From positions 31,054-95,053 of the forward strand of contig JAXLYR010000026.1 of NCBI GenBank assembly GCA_046351325.1: 64,000 nucleotides of DNA, given 5' to 3'. A program made the position numbers and the translations under genes. The notes beneath the pieces are model-generated. The model did not search any database. It had not been told where the DNA came from and was given only the letters and a program-made list of their open reading frames with translations. How positions within the stretch are numbered: the first letter of the stretch is position 1; every line of letters begins with the position of its first letter. This stretch comes from Xiheicaenibacterium sp046351325. GTDB taxonomy: Bacteria; Myxococcota_A; Polyangia; Polyangiales; Polyangiaceae. Positions 42,979 through 51,287 of the stretch are shown here, one piece after another.

Positions 42979-44196
42979 ATGCGCAAACTCTCTCATTGGC
43001 TGTTCGCGATTGCGGTGGTCGCCATTGGCTGCGACGGGGGCGGGAACACCACCCTCTCCGGCGGCACCGGCGGCGGTGACGACGGCGCCGGCAATTCGTC
43101 GAACGACGGCGGCTCCACGGGTGCTGGCAACAGCAATCAGGGTGGTGACACCGGTCAAGGTGGCAACCCCGACCCGATCGATCCGGCGCTCGCTGCCCGC
43201 GAGGTCGATTACAACGAGGCGCTCCGAACGGCCTCGGTGAAGCTCGTTCGTCACCTTCCGACGCTCGCGCAGATCAAGAAGATCCAGGACGCTACCGACC
43301 AGAAGCAGGCGTACACCGAAGAGGTCGACGCCATGCTCGCCAGCCCCGAGTTCGACGCGCGCATGATCAAGTTCTGGCGCGACACGATGAGAATGGGTGG
43401 TAACGACCTGGACACGGCTCCTGTCTTGGCCGCCAAGCTGATGGCCGAGAACCGCCCGTTCACCGAGATCTTCACGGCGAGCACGGGCAACTGCCCGACC
43501 TACGACGCGGCCGCTGGCACCTTCGCGGACGCGGATTGCCAGAGCGGCGCTCCAGTCCAAGCCGGCGTCCTCACGAACCCCGCCGTCATGAAGCAGTTCT
43601 ACGGCAACATGGCCTTCCGCCGCGTCCGCTGGCTCCAGGAGATCTTCTACTGCTCGAAGTTCCCCGCCGAGGTCGCGGCGACCCCGAAGCAGATCGACGG
43701 TAAAGACTTCACCTCGCCCTGGGAGTTCTCGACGGTGTCGACGACGCCCATCAACTTCCAGGACACGCAGTCCGTCGTATGCGCCAATTGCCACACGACG
43801 CTGAACCACATCGCGCCGGCCTTCGCGAACTTCGACGAAAACGGGATGTGGCAGAACCAGATCGCGGTCAACACGCCAATCGCGCCCCAGCCGGTCAAGA
43901 GCGAGCTCAGCCACTGGCTCTCCAATACGGGTGACAGCCTCGCTTGGCGCCAGGGTGAGCCCATCACGAACTTGTCGGACCTCGCGACAGTCCTCGCGGA
44001 CGATCCCGCGGTCTCCGAGTGCCTCGTGGCCCGCATGTGGAACTTCGCCATGTCCAAAGAGGACATCGTCACGGACCTCGCGACGGTCCCCTACTCGGTG
44101 GTCGAACCGCACATCATCAAGTTCGACTCCAATGGCCAAAACCTGAAGGCTGTCCTCCGGGACATCGTCCTCAGCGACGACTTCGTGAGCTTCTGA
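42979..44196 (+). CDS. lipoprotein with a heme motif, DUF1549/DUF1588-like
   Basis: A 405-residue lipoprotein (leader MRKLSHWLFAIAVVAIG-C) with a Gly/Asn stalk. A helical domain has the layout of the planctomycete/myxobacterial cytochrome-associated DUF families (LVRHLPTLAQIKKIQ, LASPEFDARMIKFWRDTMRM). It has one heme-attachment site, CANCHTTLNHIAPAFANFDENG, where CxxCH is followed by a conserved F-x-x-F-D-x-x-G. The C-terminal SDDFVSF ending is also typical. ATG 42979 is chosen; the TTG six bases earlier is unnecessary. It follows the diheme lipoprotein by 13 bases. A redox or enzyme-scaffold role is inferred. Confidence 0.82.
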   Translation: MRKLSHWLFAIAVVAIGCDGGGNTTLSGGTGGGDDGAGNSSNDGGSTGAGNSNQGGDTGQGGNPDPIDPALAAREVDYNEALRTASVKLVRHLPTLAQIKKIQDATDQKQAYTEEVDAMLASPEFDARMIKFWRDTMRMGGNDLDTAPVLAAKLMAENRPFTEIFTASTGNCPTYDAAAGTFADADCQSGAPVQAGVLTNPAVMKQFYGNMAFRRVRWLQEIFYCSKFPAEVAATPKQIDGKDFTSPWEFSTVSTTPINFQDTQSVVCANCHTTLNHIAPAFANFDENGMWQNQIAVNTPIAPQPVKSELSHWLSNTGDSLAWRQGEPITNLSDLATVLADDPAVSECLVARMWNFAMSKEDIVTDLATVPYSVVEPHIIKFDSNGQNLKAVLRDIVLSDDFVSF

Positions 44197-44208
44197 GGAG
44201 AGACGCCA

Positions 44209-44952
44209 ATGACACGCACGCTCTACTCGATTCTCCTCTTGGGAACGCTGGGGACCTTCGGCTGCACGGAGCAACCCACCCACGTCGACCTCAACACCAA
44301 CCACGACAAAGACGGCGACGAGCCGATCGGCGACACCCCGGAGAAGCCGGGCAATCGCCCCGAGGACAGCGTCGGCGGTGAGGACACGACCGTCGATCAC
44401 ATGCCGAGCCTCGGCGCCGATGAGGCGCGCGATCCCTACGAGATCGCCAAGCAGCGCGAGGAGGAGGGCACCCCCGAGGCCCGCGCTCGCCTACACTCCT
44501 GTCAGAAGCTCGGCATCACCACGCTGCGCAATATCCTGACCGACTTCGGCGTGAACCTGGACGCGACGGGCAATCCCCCGACGGCCGGCCAGCTCATCAA
44601 CAATGGTGGGACCGCGCTCGGACAGGCCAACTACGCGGCTCGCATGGGTGAGGACATCGTCTGGACCGCGGCCGGCGCGGCGAAGATGTTCGACATCTTC
44701 GTGCAGGCCGCCCCCGAGATCATCGCGGCGATGCCCAACCTCGAGCAGTGCAAAGTCGACGGCGTCGCGCCGTCGATGTTCAACGCCGACGACTCGTGCA
44801 ACGCCGACGCGATCACCTGTCTCATCGGCCGTCCGGCGACGCCGGACCACATCGCGCTCTGCAACAGCCTCGTGCACAGCGCCTCGTCGATCGATAACGG
44901 CAAGAACATCGCGGTAGGTGCGCTCTTGAGCGCTGCCCACTCGTGCGAGTGA
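44209..44952 (+). CDS. lipoprotein of the heme-lipoprotein operon, unknown function
   Basis: A 247-residue lipoprotein (leader ending GTFG-C). The first 80 mature residues are acidic, repetitive and Pro/Gly/Asp-rich (NHDKDGDEPIGDTPEKPGN). The rest is a helical domain with six cysteines (HSCQKLG, EQCK, DSCNAD, ITCL, ALCN, HSCE), probably disulfide-bonded. No heme motif and no family recognised. A GGAG lies before the ATG. Twelve bases separate it from the previous gene and 19 from the next, so it is expressed with them and is likely a partner in the same complex. Confidence 0.8.
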   Translation: MTRTLYSILLLGTLGTFGCTEQPTHVDLNTNHDKDGDEPIGDTPEKPGNRPEDSVGGEDTTVDHMPSLGADEARDPYEIAKQREEEGTPEARARLHSCQKLGITTLRNILTDFGVNLDATGNPPTAGQLINNGGTALGQANYAARMGEDIVWTAAGAAKMFDIFVQAAPEIIAAMPNLEQCKVDGVAPSMFNADDSCNADAITCLIGRPATPDHIALCNSLVHSASSIDNGKNIAVGALLSAAHSCE

Positions 44953-44971
44953 CCCTCGAAGGAGAACGACC

Positions 44972-46360
44972 ATGGTGATGGACACGCTGAAGAACCTCGA
45001 GGGCCCCTCCCGCCGGCAATTCCTCAAGTGGGCCTGCGCCGCAGGCGCCGCCCTCGCTGTCGAGCGCGCACGCTTTCTGAACGTCATCAACGATATGGGC
45101 GGTGAGGCCCTCGCGCAGGCCGCGAGCTGCGCCGCGACCAACAAGTCGTTCCACATCGTCGCCGGCGACGGCGGCTTCGCTTGGTTCCAGTTGCTCTGGC
45201 CCCACGTCGAGATCGCGAAGAGCAACAATGACAGCTTCGCGTTCCACGCCTACGGCGAGCAGACGGACGCGACCGACACGGACAAGCCTTTCGTGCACGG
45301 CCCCGAGGCCCCCTGGACCTCGTTCGACCGCTCGAAGCGCGTGAGCGCGTTCATGTCGGGCAACAACCAGACGCACACCCCGACGCCCGGCTCGGCCGCG
45401 ACGCTCGGCAACAACCAGAGCATGCTCGCCGTCGTATCGGCCATTCAGCGCACGACGCCGTCGCTGCTCCCTGTCATCGGCGTAAACCCCGTGAACTTCG
45501 GCACGGCTCCGGGCGCGCCCGCGATCACCACGGTCGCGGACGCAGACGGCATGGTGCAGCTCTTCAACAGCTCTGCGTCGCGCGCCATCCTCGAGGTCCC
45601 CGAGGACGCGACCCTCTATGACGCTTACTACAAGGCGCTCCTCGGTCTGAACAAGGCCGCGGCCCGCCCGACGCAGCTGCGCGGCCTGCGCGTCGGCAAG
45701 CAAGCGGCGAGCTTCTTGGGGCAGAACCTCGCGGCGCAACTCCAGGTCACCAACGCGGACCTCACCCGCTACCAGATCGACGGCGGCACGCCGAACAAGC
45801 TCGCGAACATCGCTCGCGCCTGCATCGTCGCGGCGAAGGCCTTCAAGCTGAACCTCACCCAGTCGGTCATCATCCCCGCGATGCGCGACGACCCGCACGG
45901 CGCCTTCGGCGACATGAACAACCTGCGGAGCACGGTGCGGACGCTCGGCAGCATCCTCGACAACTTCATGGCGGACCTCGCGGCGCTGCCCGATCCGTCC
46001 TGCCAGGCCCGCAACCTGTCTGACAGCGTTGTCATGACGGTCCACGGCGACACCCCGAAGGACCCGCGCGATCGCAGCGGCTGGCCCGACGGCACCCCGA
46101 ACAACTCGAACTGGCTCTACGTCATGGGCAACGGCTACACGAAGACGGGTTGGTTCGGCGGCGTGCGCGCGAACGGCCAGACGGACACGTTCGACCCCAC
46201 GACCGGCAACACCGTCCCCAATGGCAGCTCGTCGGACACGAGCGCGGCCGCTGGCGCCGCGGTCGCCTTCGCCGTGGCGAAGGGCGATATGCGCCGCGTG
46301 CAGGACTTCTACAACGGCCCCGCCATCGACGGGATCGTCAACCCCAACCCGATTCAGTAA
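44972..46360 (+). CDS. Tat-exported DUF1501/DUF1552-like protein
   Basis: A 462-residue protein beginning with a twin-arginine signal (SRRQFLKWACAAGAALA, Arg14-Arg15) and no lipobox, so it is exported folded to the periplasm. The mature part resembles the DUF1501/DUF1552 proteins often encoded after cytochrome-type DUF1549/DUF1588 genes: a phosphatase/sulfatase-like alpha/beta fold with GNNQSMLAVVSAIQR and a VVMTVHGDTPKDPRDR segment that may bind metal. The substrate is unknown. It closes the four-gene operon. AAGGAG about eight bases before ATG 44972 supports the start. Confidence 0.82.
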   Translation: MVMDTLKNLEGPSRRQFLKWACAAGAALAVERARFLNVINDMGGEALAQAASCAATNKSFHIVAGDGGFAWFQLLWPHVEIAKSNNDSFAFHAYGEQTDATDTDKPFVHGPEAPWTSFDRSKRVSAFMSGNNQTHTPTPGSAATLGNNQSMLAVVSAIQRTTPSLLPVIGVNPVNFGTAPGAPAITTVADADGMVQLFNSSASRAILEVPEDATLYDAYYKALLGLNKAAARPTQLRGLRVGKQAASFLGQNLAAQLQVTNADLTRYQIDGGTPNKLANIARACIVAAKAFKLNLTQSVIIPAMRDDPHGAFGDMNNLRSTVRTLGSILDNFMADLAALPDPSCQARNLSDSVVMTVHGDTPKDPRDRSGWPDGTPNNSNWLYVMGNGYTKTGWFGGVRANGQTDTFDPTTGNTVPNGSSSDTSAAAGAAVAFAVAKGDMRRVQDFYNGPAIDGIVNPNPIQ

Positions 46361-46425
46361 CAAGCAAGTAGTAAGGAATGGGGCGCGTCGGCTTGTGGGC
46401 CGGCGCGCTTCTCGCTTTTGTGCGG

Positions 46426-47145
46426 TCAGTAGCGGGGGCCCTGTGGACCGTAGCCACCCGGAGGGGGCCCGTAGCCCGGAGGCCCATATCCACCTTGCGG
46501 CCCATATCCACCTTGCGGCCCATATCCACCCTGCGGCCCAAATCCACCATAAGGCTGCGCGACAGGCATGGCCGGGACGAAGCCCGCGCCGCCGAGCGGT
46601 GCGGGCGGGAGCGCCTCGAGGAAGGGCTGCCCCGTCCGCAGCCAGACGTGGACCTTGTCCATTCGCTTCGCGGAGAGCGTCCGCATCATGATCCCACCGG
46701 CGATGGGCCCGACGAGCATCACGCCGAATCCCACGAGCATGACGGGCCCAGAGGCCGCGTTCGCGCCCGCGATGATGACCGCCAATCCACCCAAGAAGCC
46801 GACGAGCACCGCCGCTAGGCCGATGTTGCGACGGCTCTTGTGTTTCTCACACAGCGCGAAGTCGACCGAGCAGCTCTGCCGCACGGCCATCGCGACGATC
46901 GCATAGATGAGCACGCCCAAAGCGATGAGGGCGTAGACCCAGCTCTCGTGCCAATAGAGGGTTCGCTTCATCCGGTGCGTCGCCGGCGCCCCGCACCGAA
47001 CGCAGCGATCGGGCAGCCGCGCGTTCTGCATATAGGCGATCGCCGAGTCGTGATCGCGCCAGCAGGGCGCGTCGATTGGAGCGATCGCGCTTTGCGCGGC
47101 ATAGCCGGCGGACGGGGGTTTGTAGGGATCGTAGGGCTGCGACAT
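46426..47145 (-). CDS. membrane protein with zinc-ribbon-like start and PQGGYG-repeat tail
   Basis: A 239-residue protein without signal peptide. Residues 40-60 hold a CVRCG pair and later LCEKH, a possible zinc ribbon. Two to three hydrophobic helices follow (WVYALIALGVLIYAIVAM; IGLAAVLVGFLGGLAVI; PVMLVGFGVMLVGPIAGGI). The C-terminal 45 residues are Gly/Tyr/Pro/Gln repeats, mostly PQGGYG. This is the layout of small membrane proteins that group zinc-ribbon, helices and a disordered tail. Function unknown. The tail is encoded by an 18-bp tandem repeat. Confidence 0.75.
   Translation of the reverse strand: MSQPYDPYKPPSAGYAAQSAIAPIDAPCWRDHDSAIAYMQNARLPDRCVRCGAPATHRMKRTLYWHESWVYALIALGVLIYAIVAMAVRQSCSVDFALCEKHKSRRNIGLAAVLVGFLGGLAVIIAGANAASGPVMLVGFGVMLVGPIAGGIMMRTLSAKRMDKVHVWLRTGQPFLEALPPAPLGGAGFVPAMPVAQPYGGFGPQGGYGPQGGYGPQGGYGPPGYGPPPGGYGPQGPRY
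46481..46552 (-). repeat. 18-bp tandem repeat, about four units, encoding PQGGYG
   Basis: Units of 18 bases start at 46481, 46499, 46517 and 46535 (plus-strand GGCCCATATCCACCTTGC with few changes). The first two are identical and the last is degenerate. Each encodes six residues of the Gly/Tyr-rich tail, so copy-number changes keep the frame. Confidence 0.85.
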
Positions 47146-47178
47146 CGCCCGGATGGTGCAGGCCCCGAGAGGCGCGCG

Positions 47179-48240
47179 TCAACCGCCGGACTCAGCGCCC
47201 TCTCGGAGCATCTGGTGGCCGAGGCGAACGTCGATCTTCGGGTGACGCTCCACGAGGCTCTTCAACCGCGAGAGGCTCACGGCGTTGGCGGCGTGGTCTC
47301 GCGTGAACGAGCCCGGCGCGACGCCGTTCTCCCAACCCCATCGCGTGTGACAAGCGTCGCCCGTCATGAGCACAGGGCCGGTCGTCGTGCGCGCGACGAA
47401 CGCGAGGCTGCCCGCGGTGTGGCCAGGCACCCAAATCGCGAAGAACGACTGGTCGCCGAACACGTCGAGCACACCCTCGAAGGCAGCGCTCGAGTCGCGA
47501 TCGATCGCGAGCTCGTGGAGCGGGTGCTCGCCGAGCGCCGCGTCGGTCACGCCCTGCGTGAAGGCATGGTCGGCCGCGCGCGAGCGCCCCTCGCCGGGTC
47601 CGATGAAGACGGGCACCTCACTCGGGACGTCGCGCAAGCCGCTCACGTGGTCGAGGTGCAAATGCGTGAGGAAGACGCCCGCCAAGGGCTGGTCTTGGGC
47701 GCTCAACCACGCGCGCGTATCGACGCGGACTCGGAGCTTCTTCAGGTTCATGAACCACCCAATCGGGCCAGAGAAGAGGCTCTCACTCGGGTCGTCGACG
47801 ACCCAATGTTCGACGCCGCTGTCGACGAGATAGAGGCCTTTGTCGGGGTGTCGAACCGCGTACATGTAGATTTGGATGGGCTCCTCTTCGTCCTTCAGGC
47901 CTGCGGCCTTGGCCTTCGGGTCGTCGAGGTCGATGAGCCCCGCGCGTGGAATCAGCCAATCGGCGCTGACAATCGTGTCCACCGTCAACGGCCCAGGCTG
48001 ATCGAGCACGGCCTCCATCGCCTCGGTCGAGGTGCTGCGCCCGAGGGCCGGAGCGGGCGTCGCTGCGTGTGAGGTCTGGCGAAAGCCGACGGCGGCGATG
48101 ACGCCGACGACGACGCCGAGGCCCAAGAGCCCGAGCGCCGCGCCCCTGAGGACGCGTCGCAGCCTCGAGCGCTTCGGGGCGGCGGGGGTCTCTTTCGTCG
48201 AGTCGGACGCGTGGGAAAGGGTTCTCTCGGGGTCGGTCAT
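47179..48240 (-). CDS. membrane-anchored metallo-beta-lactamase-fold hydrolase
   Basis: A 353-residue protein with an N-terminal transmembrane helix (GAALGLLGLGVVVGVIAAVGF, about residues 33-53) and a periplasmic MBL-fold domain carrying THLHLDHVSG (His193, His195, Asp197, His198). Further likely ligands are in VPGHTAG and MTGDACH. The family includes lactonases, glyoxalases and esterases. The layout (HLHLDH, GHTxGS) resembles quorum-quenching-type lactonases, but the substrate is not proven. Three in-frame ATGs (48258, 48249, 48240) are possible; 48240 leaves the operator region free. It diverges from the LysR-type regulator next to it, which probably controls it. Confidence 0.85.
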   Translation of the reverse strand: MTDPERTLSHASDSTKETPAAPKRSRLRRVLRGAALGLLGLGVVVGVIAAVGFRQTSHAATPAPALGRSTSTEAMEAVLDQPGPLTVDTIVSADWLIPRAGLIDLDDPKAKAAGLKDEEEPIQIYMYAVRHPDKGLYLVDSGVEHWVVDDPSESLFSGPIGWFMNLKKLRVRVDTRAWLSAQDQPLAGVFLTHLHLDHVSGLRDVPSEVPVFIGPGEGRSRAADHAFTQGVTDAALGEHPLHELAIDRDSSAAFEGVLDVFGDQSFFAIWVPGHTAGSLAFVARTTTGPVLMTGDACHTRWGWENGVAPGSFTRDHAANAVSLSRLKSLVERHPKIDVRLGHQMLREGAESGG

Positions 48241-48292
48241 GAGCCCCATACTGGGCATTCATATACAGATTGCATATCGGCGATTTCTGCAT

Positions 48293-48318
48293 ATTCATAT
48301 TCAATTATGAATATGAAT
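48293..48318. promoter_or_regulatory. perfect 11-bp-arm palindrome covering the LysR start codon
   Basis: ATTCATATTCA (48293-48303) and TGAATATGAAT (48308-48318) form an uninterrupted inverted repeat around ATTA. Within it lies a T-N11-A pattern typical of LysR-type operators. The upstream region has further copies of the half-sites (GCATTCATAT near 48255, GCATAT near 48272). The palindrome contains the ATG at 48307, so binding there would block transcription or translation of the regulator itself. AT-rich compared with its surroundings. Confidence 0.75.
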
Positions 48319-49233
48319 TGGGAGGACGCTCGCCTCTTCCTCGCGGTCGCCGAGACCGGGAGCATGAGCGCGGCCGCGCGTAGGCTCGGGTCCTCACAAC
48401 CCACGGTGAGCCGCAGGCTCGCGGAGCTCGAGTCGCGCCTCGGTGAGCCCTTGTTCGAGCGCGGCGTCGACGGCGTTCGCGTGACGCCCTATGCCGAGCG
48501 CCTCGCCGAGCCCGCGCGCCGAATGGCTGAGTGGGCAGCCGAGTTCGAGCGCGCCGCCGAGCGCACCGACGCTTCACCGCGTGGCCTCGTCCGCATCACC
48601 GCGCCGCCTGGCATCGCGTTCGACTTCCTCGCGCCGTTCGCAGCGTGGCTGCGCAAGGAGCAGCCGTCGATCACCCTCCAAGTCATCAGCACCGTGCGCT
48701 ACCTCGACCTCGGCCGGCGCGAGGCAGACATCGCGCTGCGTGGCGATCACCTCGCGCAGCGCGAGCTCGAGACGCTCGTGACACGAGAGTTCGAGGGCGC
48801 GGCCTTCGCCACGCCCGAGTACATTCGGTCGCTGCCACCGAACTTCAAGCTCGCCGACATCGCGTGGATTGGGTGGCAAAGCGACGAGATCTCCCCCAAT
48901 CGCGAGCTCGCGTCGCGCATCCCCGGCTTCGTCCCAGCGTTCGCCTCCGACGACTTCATCGTCCAATTGCAGGCCGCCGAGTGTGGCGCCGGGGTCATCT
49001 TCTTGGGCCGCGTGCGGCACCGCTTCTCCCGCCCCTCCAAGCTGGTCGAGCTCGACGTCGGGGTCGGCCCGATCCGCCAGCGCCTTGCCTTGGTCGCGGC
49101 GCGGAGCGCGCTCGACATTCCCCGCGTGCGCATCGTCGCCGAGCTGCTCGCCGACGCTGTCCGCAAGGCTGAGACGCCCGACAAGCCACCAGCCCGACAC
49201 GACAAAACCAATCGTGTAGCCTCTCGCACATGA
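48307..49233 (+). CDS. LysR-family transcription regulator
   Basis: A 308-residue regulator: N-terminal winged helix-turn-helix (LFLAVAETGSMSAAARRLGSSQPTVSRRLAELE) followed by a LysR-type periplasmic-binding-protein-like co-inducer domain (about 90-290). ATG 48307 lies in the palindrome; ATG 48313 also possible. No Shine-Dalgarno is visible upstream. Diverges from the MBL-fold hydrolase gene, a common arrangement in which the regulator controls both. Its stop overlaps the start of the following beta-helix gene (ATGA), so the two are translated together. The inducing ligand is unknown. Confidence 0.9.
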   Translation: MNMNWEDARLFLAVAETGSMSAAARRLGSSQPTVSRRLAELESRLGEPLFERGVDGVRVTPYAERLAEPARRMAEWAAEFERAAERTDASPRGLVRITAPPGIAFDFLAPFAAWLRKEQPSITLQVISTVRYLDLGRREADIALRGDHLAQRELETLVTREFEGAAFATPEYIRSLPPNFKLADIAWIGWQSDEISPNRELASRIPGFVPAFASDDFIVQLQAAECGAGVIFLGRVRHRFSRPSKLVELDVGVGPIRQRLALVAARSALDIPRVRIVAELLADAVRKAETPDKPPARHDKTNRVASRT

Positions 49234-50804
49234 CGACGAACCACCGCCCTCTCAGGAAATGGGGCCTCGCGGGGGCCGCCCTCGCCGGCGCGCTCTTGTC
49301 CCCCTCCGTCGCTCGCGCGGCCGTCATCGAGATCACCCCAGCAGACGATCTGCAGGCTTCGGTGTCGGCGTTGAATCCGGGTGACGAGCTCGTGCTCGGG
49401 GGCGGGACCTACAATCTGTCGCAGCGCTTCGCCATCGACGTCCAGGGCACCGCAGCGATGCCCATCATCATCCGCGCGAAGGACGGGGAGACCGCGATCA
49501 TCACGCGCCCCGACGCGAACCAAAACACCATCAACGTCGAGAACGCCGCTTACGTCGAGCTGCGCGGCCTCGAGGTCGTCGGCGGCTCACATGGCATTCG
49601 AATCACAGCCTCGAGCTTCATCACCATCGACGGCTGCCACGTGCACGACACGGGCGACGTCGGCATCAGCGCGAACGTGCCAGGCAGCAGCTACGACCAC
49701 CTCACCATCGTGAACAATCACATCCACAACACCGCCGGCACCGGCGAGGGGATGTACCTCGGCTGCAACGACAACGGCTGTCAGATGCACGACAGTCTGA
49801 TCGCCGGCAACTGGATCCACGAGACGCGGGGCCCCGCCGTGTCGCAGGGCGACGGCATCGAGGTCAAAGAAGGTAGCTATAACAACGTCATCCGCGACAA
49901 CGTCATCCACGACACGAACTACCCGTGCATCATCACTTACAGCACGGTCGGCAATGGGGCCGCCAACGTGATCGAGCGGAACGCCCTCTGGAACTGCGGT
50001 GACCACGGCATCCAGTCCGCGGCGGACGCGATCATCCGCAACAACATCATCCTCAGCGCGGCGGCGGACGGCATTCGCAACCAGCCGCATCAAGCAGGCG
50101 CGCCCGCCAACCTGACCATCGTGCACAACACCGTCCTCAAGGCCGCGGGCGACGCGATCCGCTCGGACGGCATCGTCGGGTCCGTCACGATCGCGAACAA
50201 CGCGCTCTACGCGCCAGCGGGCAACGCCATTCGCGTGGGCGGCGACCTCAGCGCCCTCACCGTCGAGGCGAACGTCGGCGTCGGGTCTTTGAACGGCCTC
50301 GCGGCGGGGTTCGACGCCTCGGGTGACCTCGCTACGGATTTCGTAGCAGCGTCGCTCTCGGGCGCGCCGCCGAATGACGTCTTCCCCAAGGCTGGCTCGC
50401 ACCTCGTCGGCGCCGCCGCTGCCGCGTACGTGCCGAGCGACGACTTCAACGGCACCTCGCGCGCGGCCACGCTCGACGTCGGCGCATATGTCTACGACGA
50501 CGCCAATCCTGGCTGGACGCTCGGCGCAGGCTTCAAAGACACCGTGACGAATCCAGGCACCGGCGGGGCAGGCGGCGGCGCGAGCTCGGGTGGCGCAGGC
50601 GCGGGCGGGCAGTCCTCGAGCTCAGGCGGCGCAGGCGGCGCCGGTGGTTCGGGCTCCGACGGTAACCCCACGGGCGCGGACGATGGCTGCGGCTGCGCCA
50701 CTCCTGGAGCGAGCCCCCGCACAGGCGGGGTGCTCTTCGGGCTGCTCGCGTTCGGCGCCCTCTTCGGCCGAGCGCGTCGAGCCGCAAAAAGACGTGGCGC
50801 GTAA
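49230..50804 (+). CDS. secreted parallel beta-helix protein with MYXO-CTERM anchor
   Basis: A 524-residue secreted protein: signal peptide (ending ARA), then about 14 right-handed beta-helix rungs with repeated N-x-I-x-x-(N/D) turns (NNHIHNTAGTG, RDNVIHDTN, RNNIILSAAADG). These are typical of polysaccharide lyases and other surface carbohydrate-active proteins. No catalytic acid pair could be assigned. A Gly/Ser stalk precedes DDGCGCATPG, a hydrophobic helix and an arginine-rich end, that is, a MYXO-CTERM sorting tail. It starts four bases inside the LysR gene (ATGA), so it is probably under that regulator's control. Confidence 0.88.
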   Translation: MTTNHRPLRKWGLAGAALAGALLSPSVARAAVIEITPADDLQASVSALNPGDELVLGGGTYNLSQRFAIDVQGTAAMPIIIRAKDGETAIITRPDANQNTINVENAAYVELRGLEVVGGSHGIRITASSFITIDGCHVHDTGDVGISANVPGSSYDHLTIVNNHIHNTAGTGEGMYLGCNDNGCQMHDSLIAGNWIHETRGPAVSQGDGIEVKEGSYNNVIRDNVIHDTNYPCIITYSTVGNGAANVIERNALWNCGDHGIQSAADAIIRNNIILSAAADGIRNQPHQAGAPANLTIVHNTVLKAAGDAIRSDGIVGSVTIANNALYAPAGNAIRVGGDLSALTVEANVGVGSLNGLAAGFDASGDLATDFVAASLSGAPPNDVFPKAGSHLVGAAAAAYVPSDDFNGTSRAATLDVGAYVYDDANPGWTLGAGFKDTVTNPGTGGAGGGASSGGAGAGGQSSSSGGAGGAGGSGSDGNPTGADDGCGCATPGASPRTGGVLFGLLAFGALFGRARRAAKRRGA

Positions 50805-50807
50805 TAA

Positions 50808-51263
50808 TTACGGCTTTGTCACCAGCCCCGCGTGCAGACACTCGCGGAACGACTTACAGTCGCGTTTGTCCATACAGGCCATTTCGGGCTGGGCCTCTGC
50901 GGTTGTCTTGGGGGGAGACGCCAGACATTGCGTGACGCAGGCCTTGGTCGCGTTCGCCTGGTCCTTCTTTGCCTCGTCGACAGCCGCGACATCCGCCTTG
51001 TCGTGTGACCTATCGGCGAGAGCCTGCGCGGCCTCGAGCCCGCAGCTCGCGCTCCGATCACAGAGCCGCGTGCAGAAGTCCTGAGCATCCAGCGGCGCGC
51101 TGCTCGCCGGAGCCATGGGGATGCTCGATTGGAGAGGCTCGGGCTTGCTCGAGCTCGATTGTACGGATGTGTTGGATTGGGTCGATGCGCCGCCACGGTT
51201 TGCGCCGTTACCGCACGCAAAACAGAAGACGGCCAGCCAGAGAGCGTTCCTCGTCGCCGACAC
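50808..51263 (-). CDS. small Cys-rich lipoprotein
   Basis: A 151-residue lipoprotein (leader to FCFA-C; GTG start at 51263) with a Ser-rich linker. Its C-terminal 85-residue helical domain has eight cysteines in spaced pairs (FCTRLCDRSASC, ACVTQC, MACMDKRDCKSFREC), probably a compact disulfide-bonded helical bundle. No enzyme motif is seen. It converges with the beta-helix gene, leaving three bases between stops, and is divergent from the tetraheme lipoprotein gene. Confidence 0.72.
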   Translation of the reverse strand: MSATRNALWLAVFCFACGNGANRGGASTQSNTSVQSSSSKPEPLQSSIPMAPASSAPLDAQDFCTRLCDRSASCGLEAAQALADRSHDKADVAAVDEAKKDQANATKACVTQCLASPPKTTAEAQPEMACMDKRDCKSFRECLHAGLVTKP

Positions 51264-51287
51264 GGAGAGGACTATACTGGATGTTCC

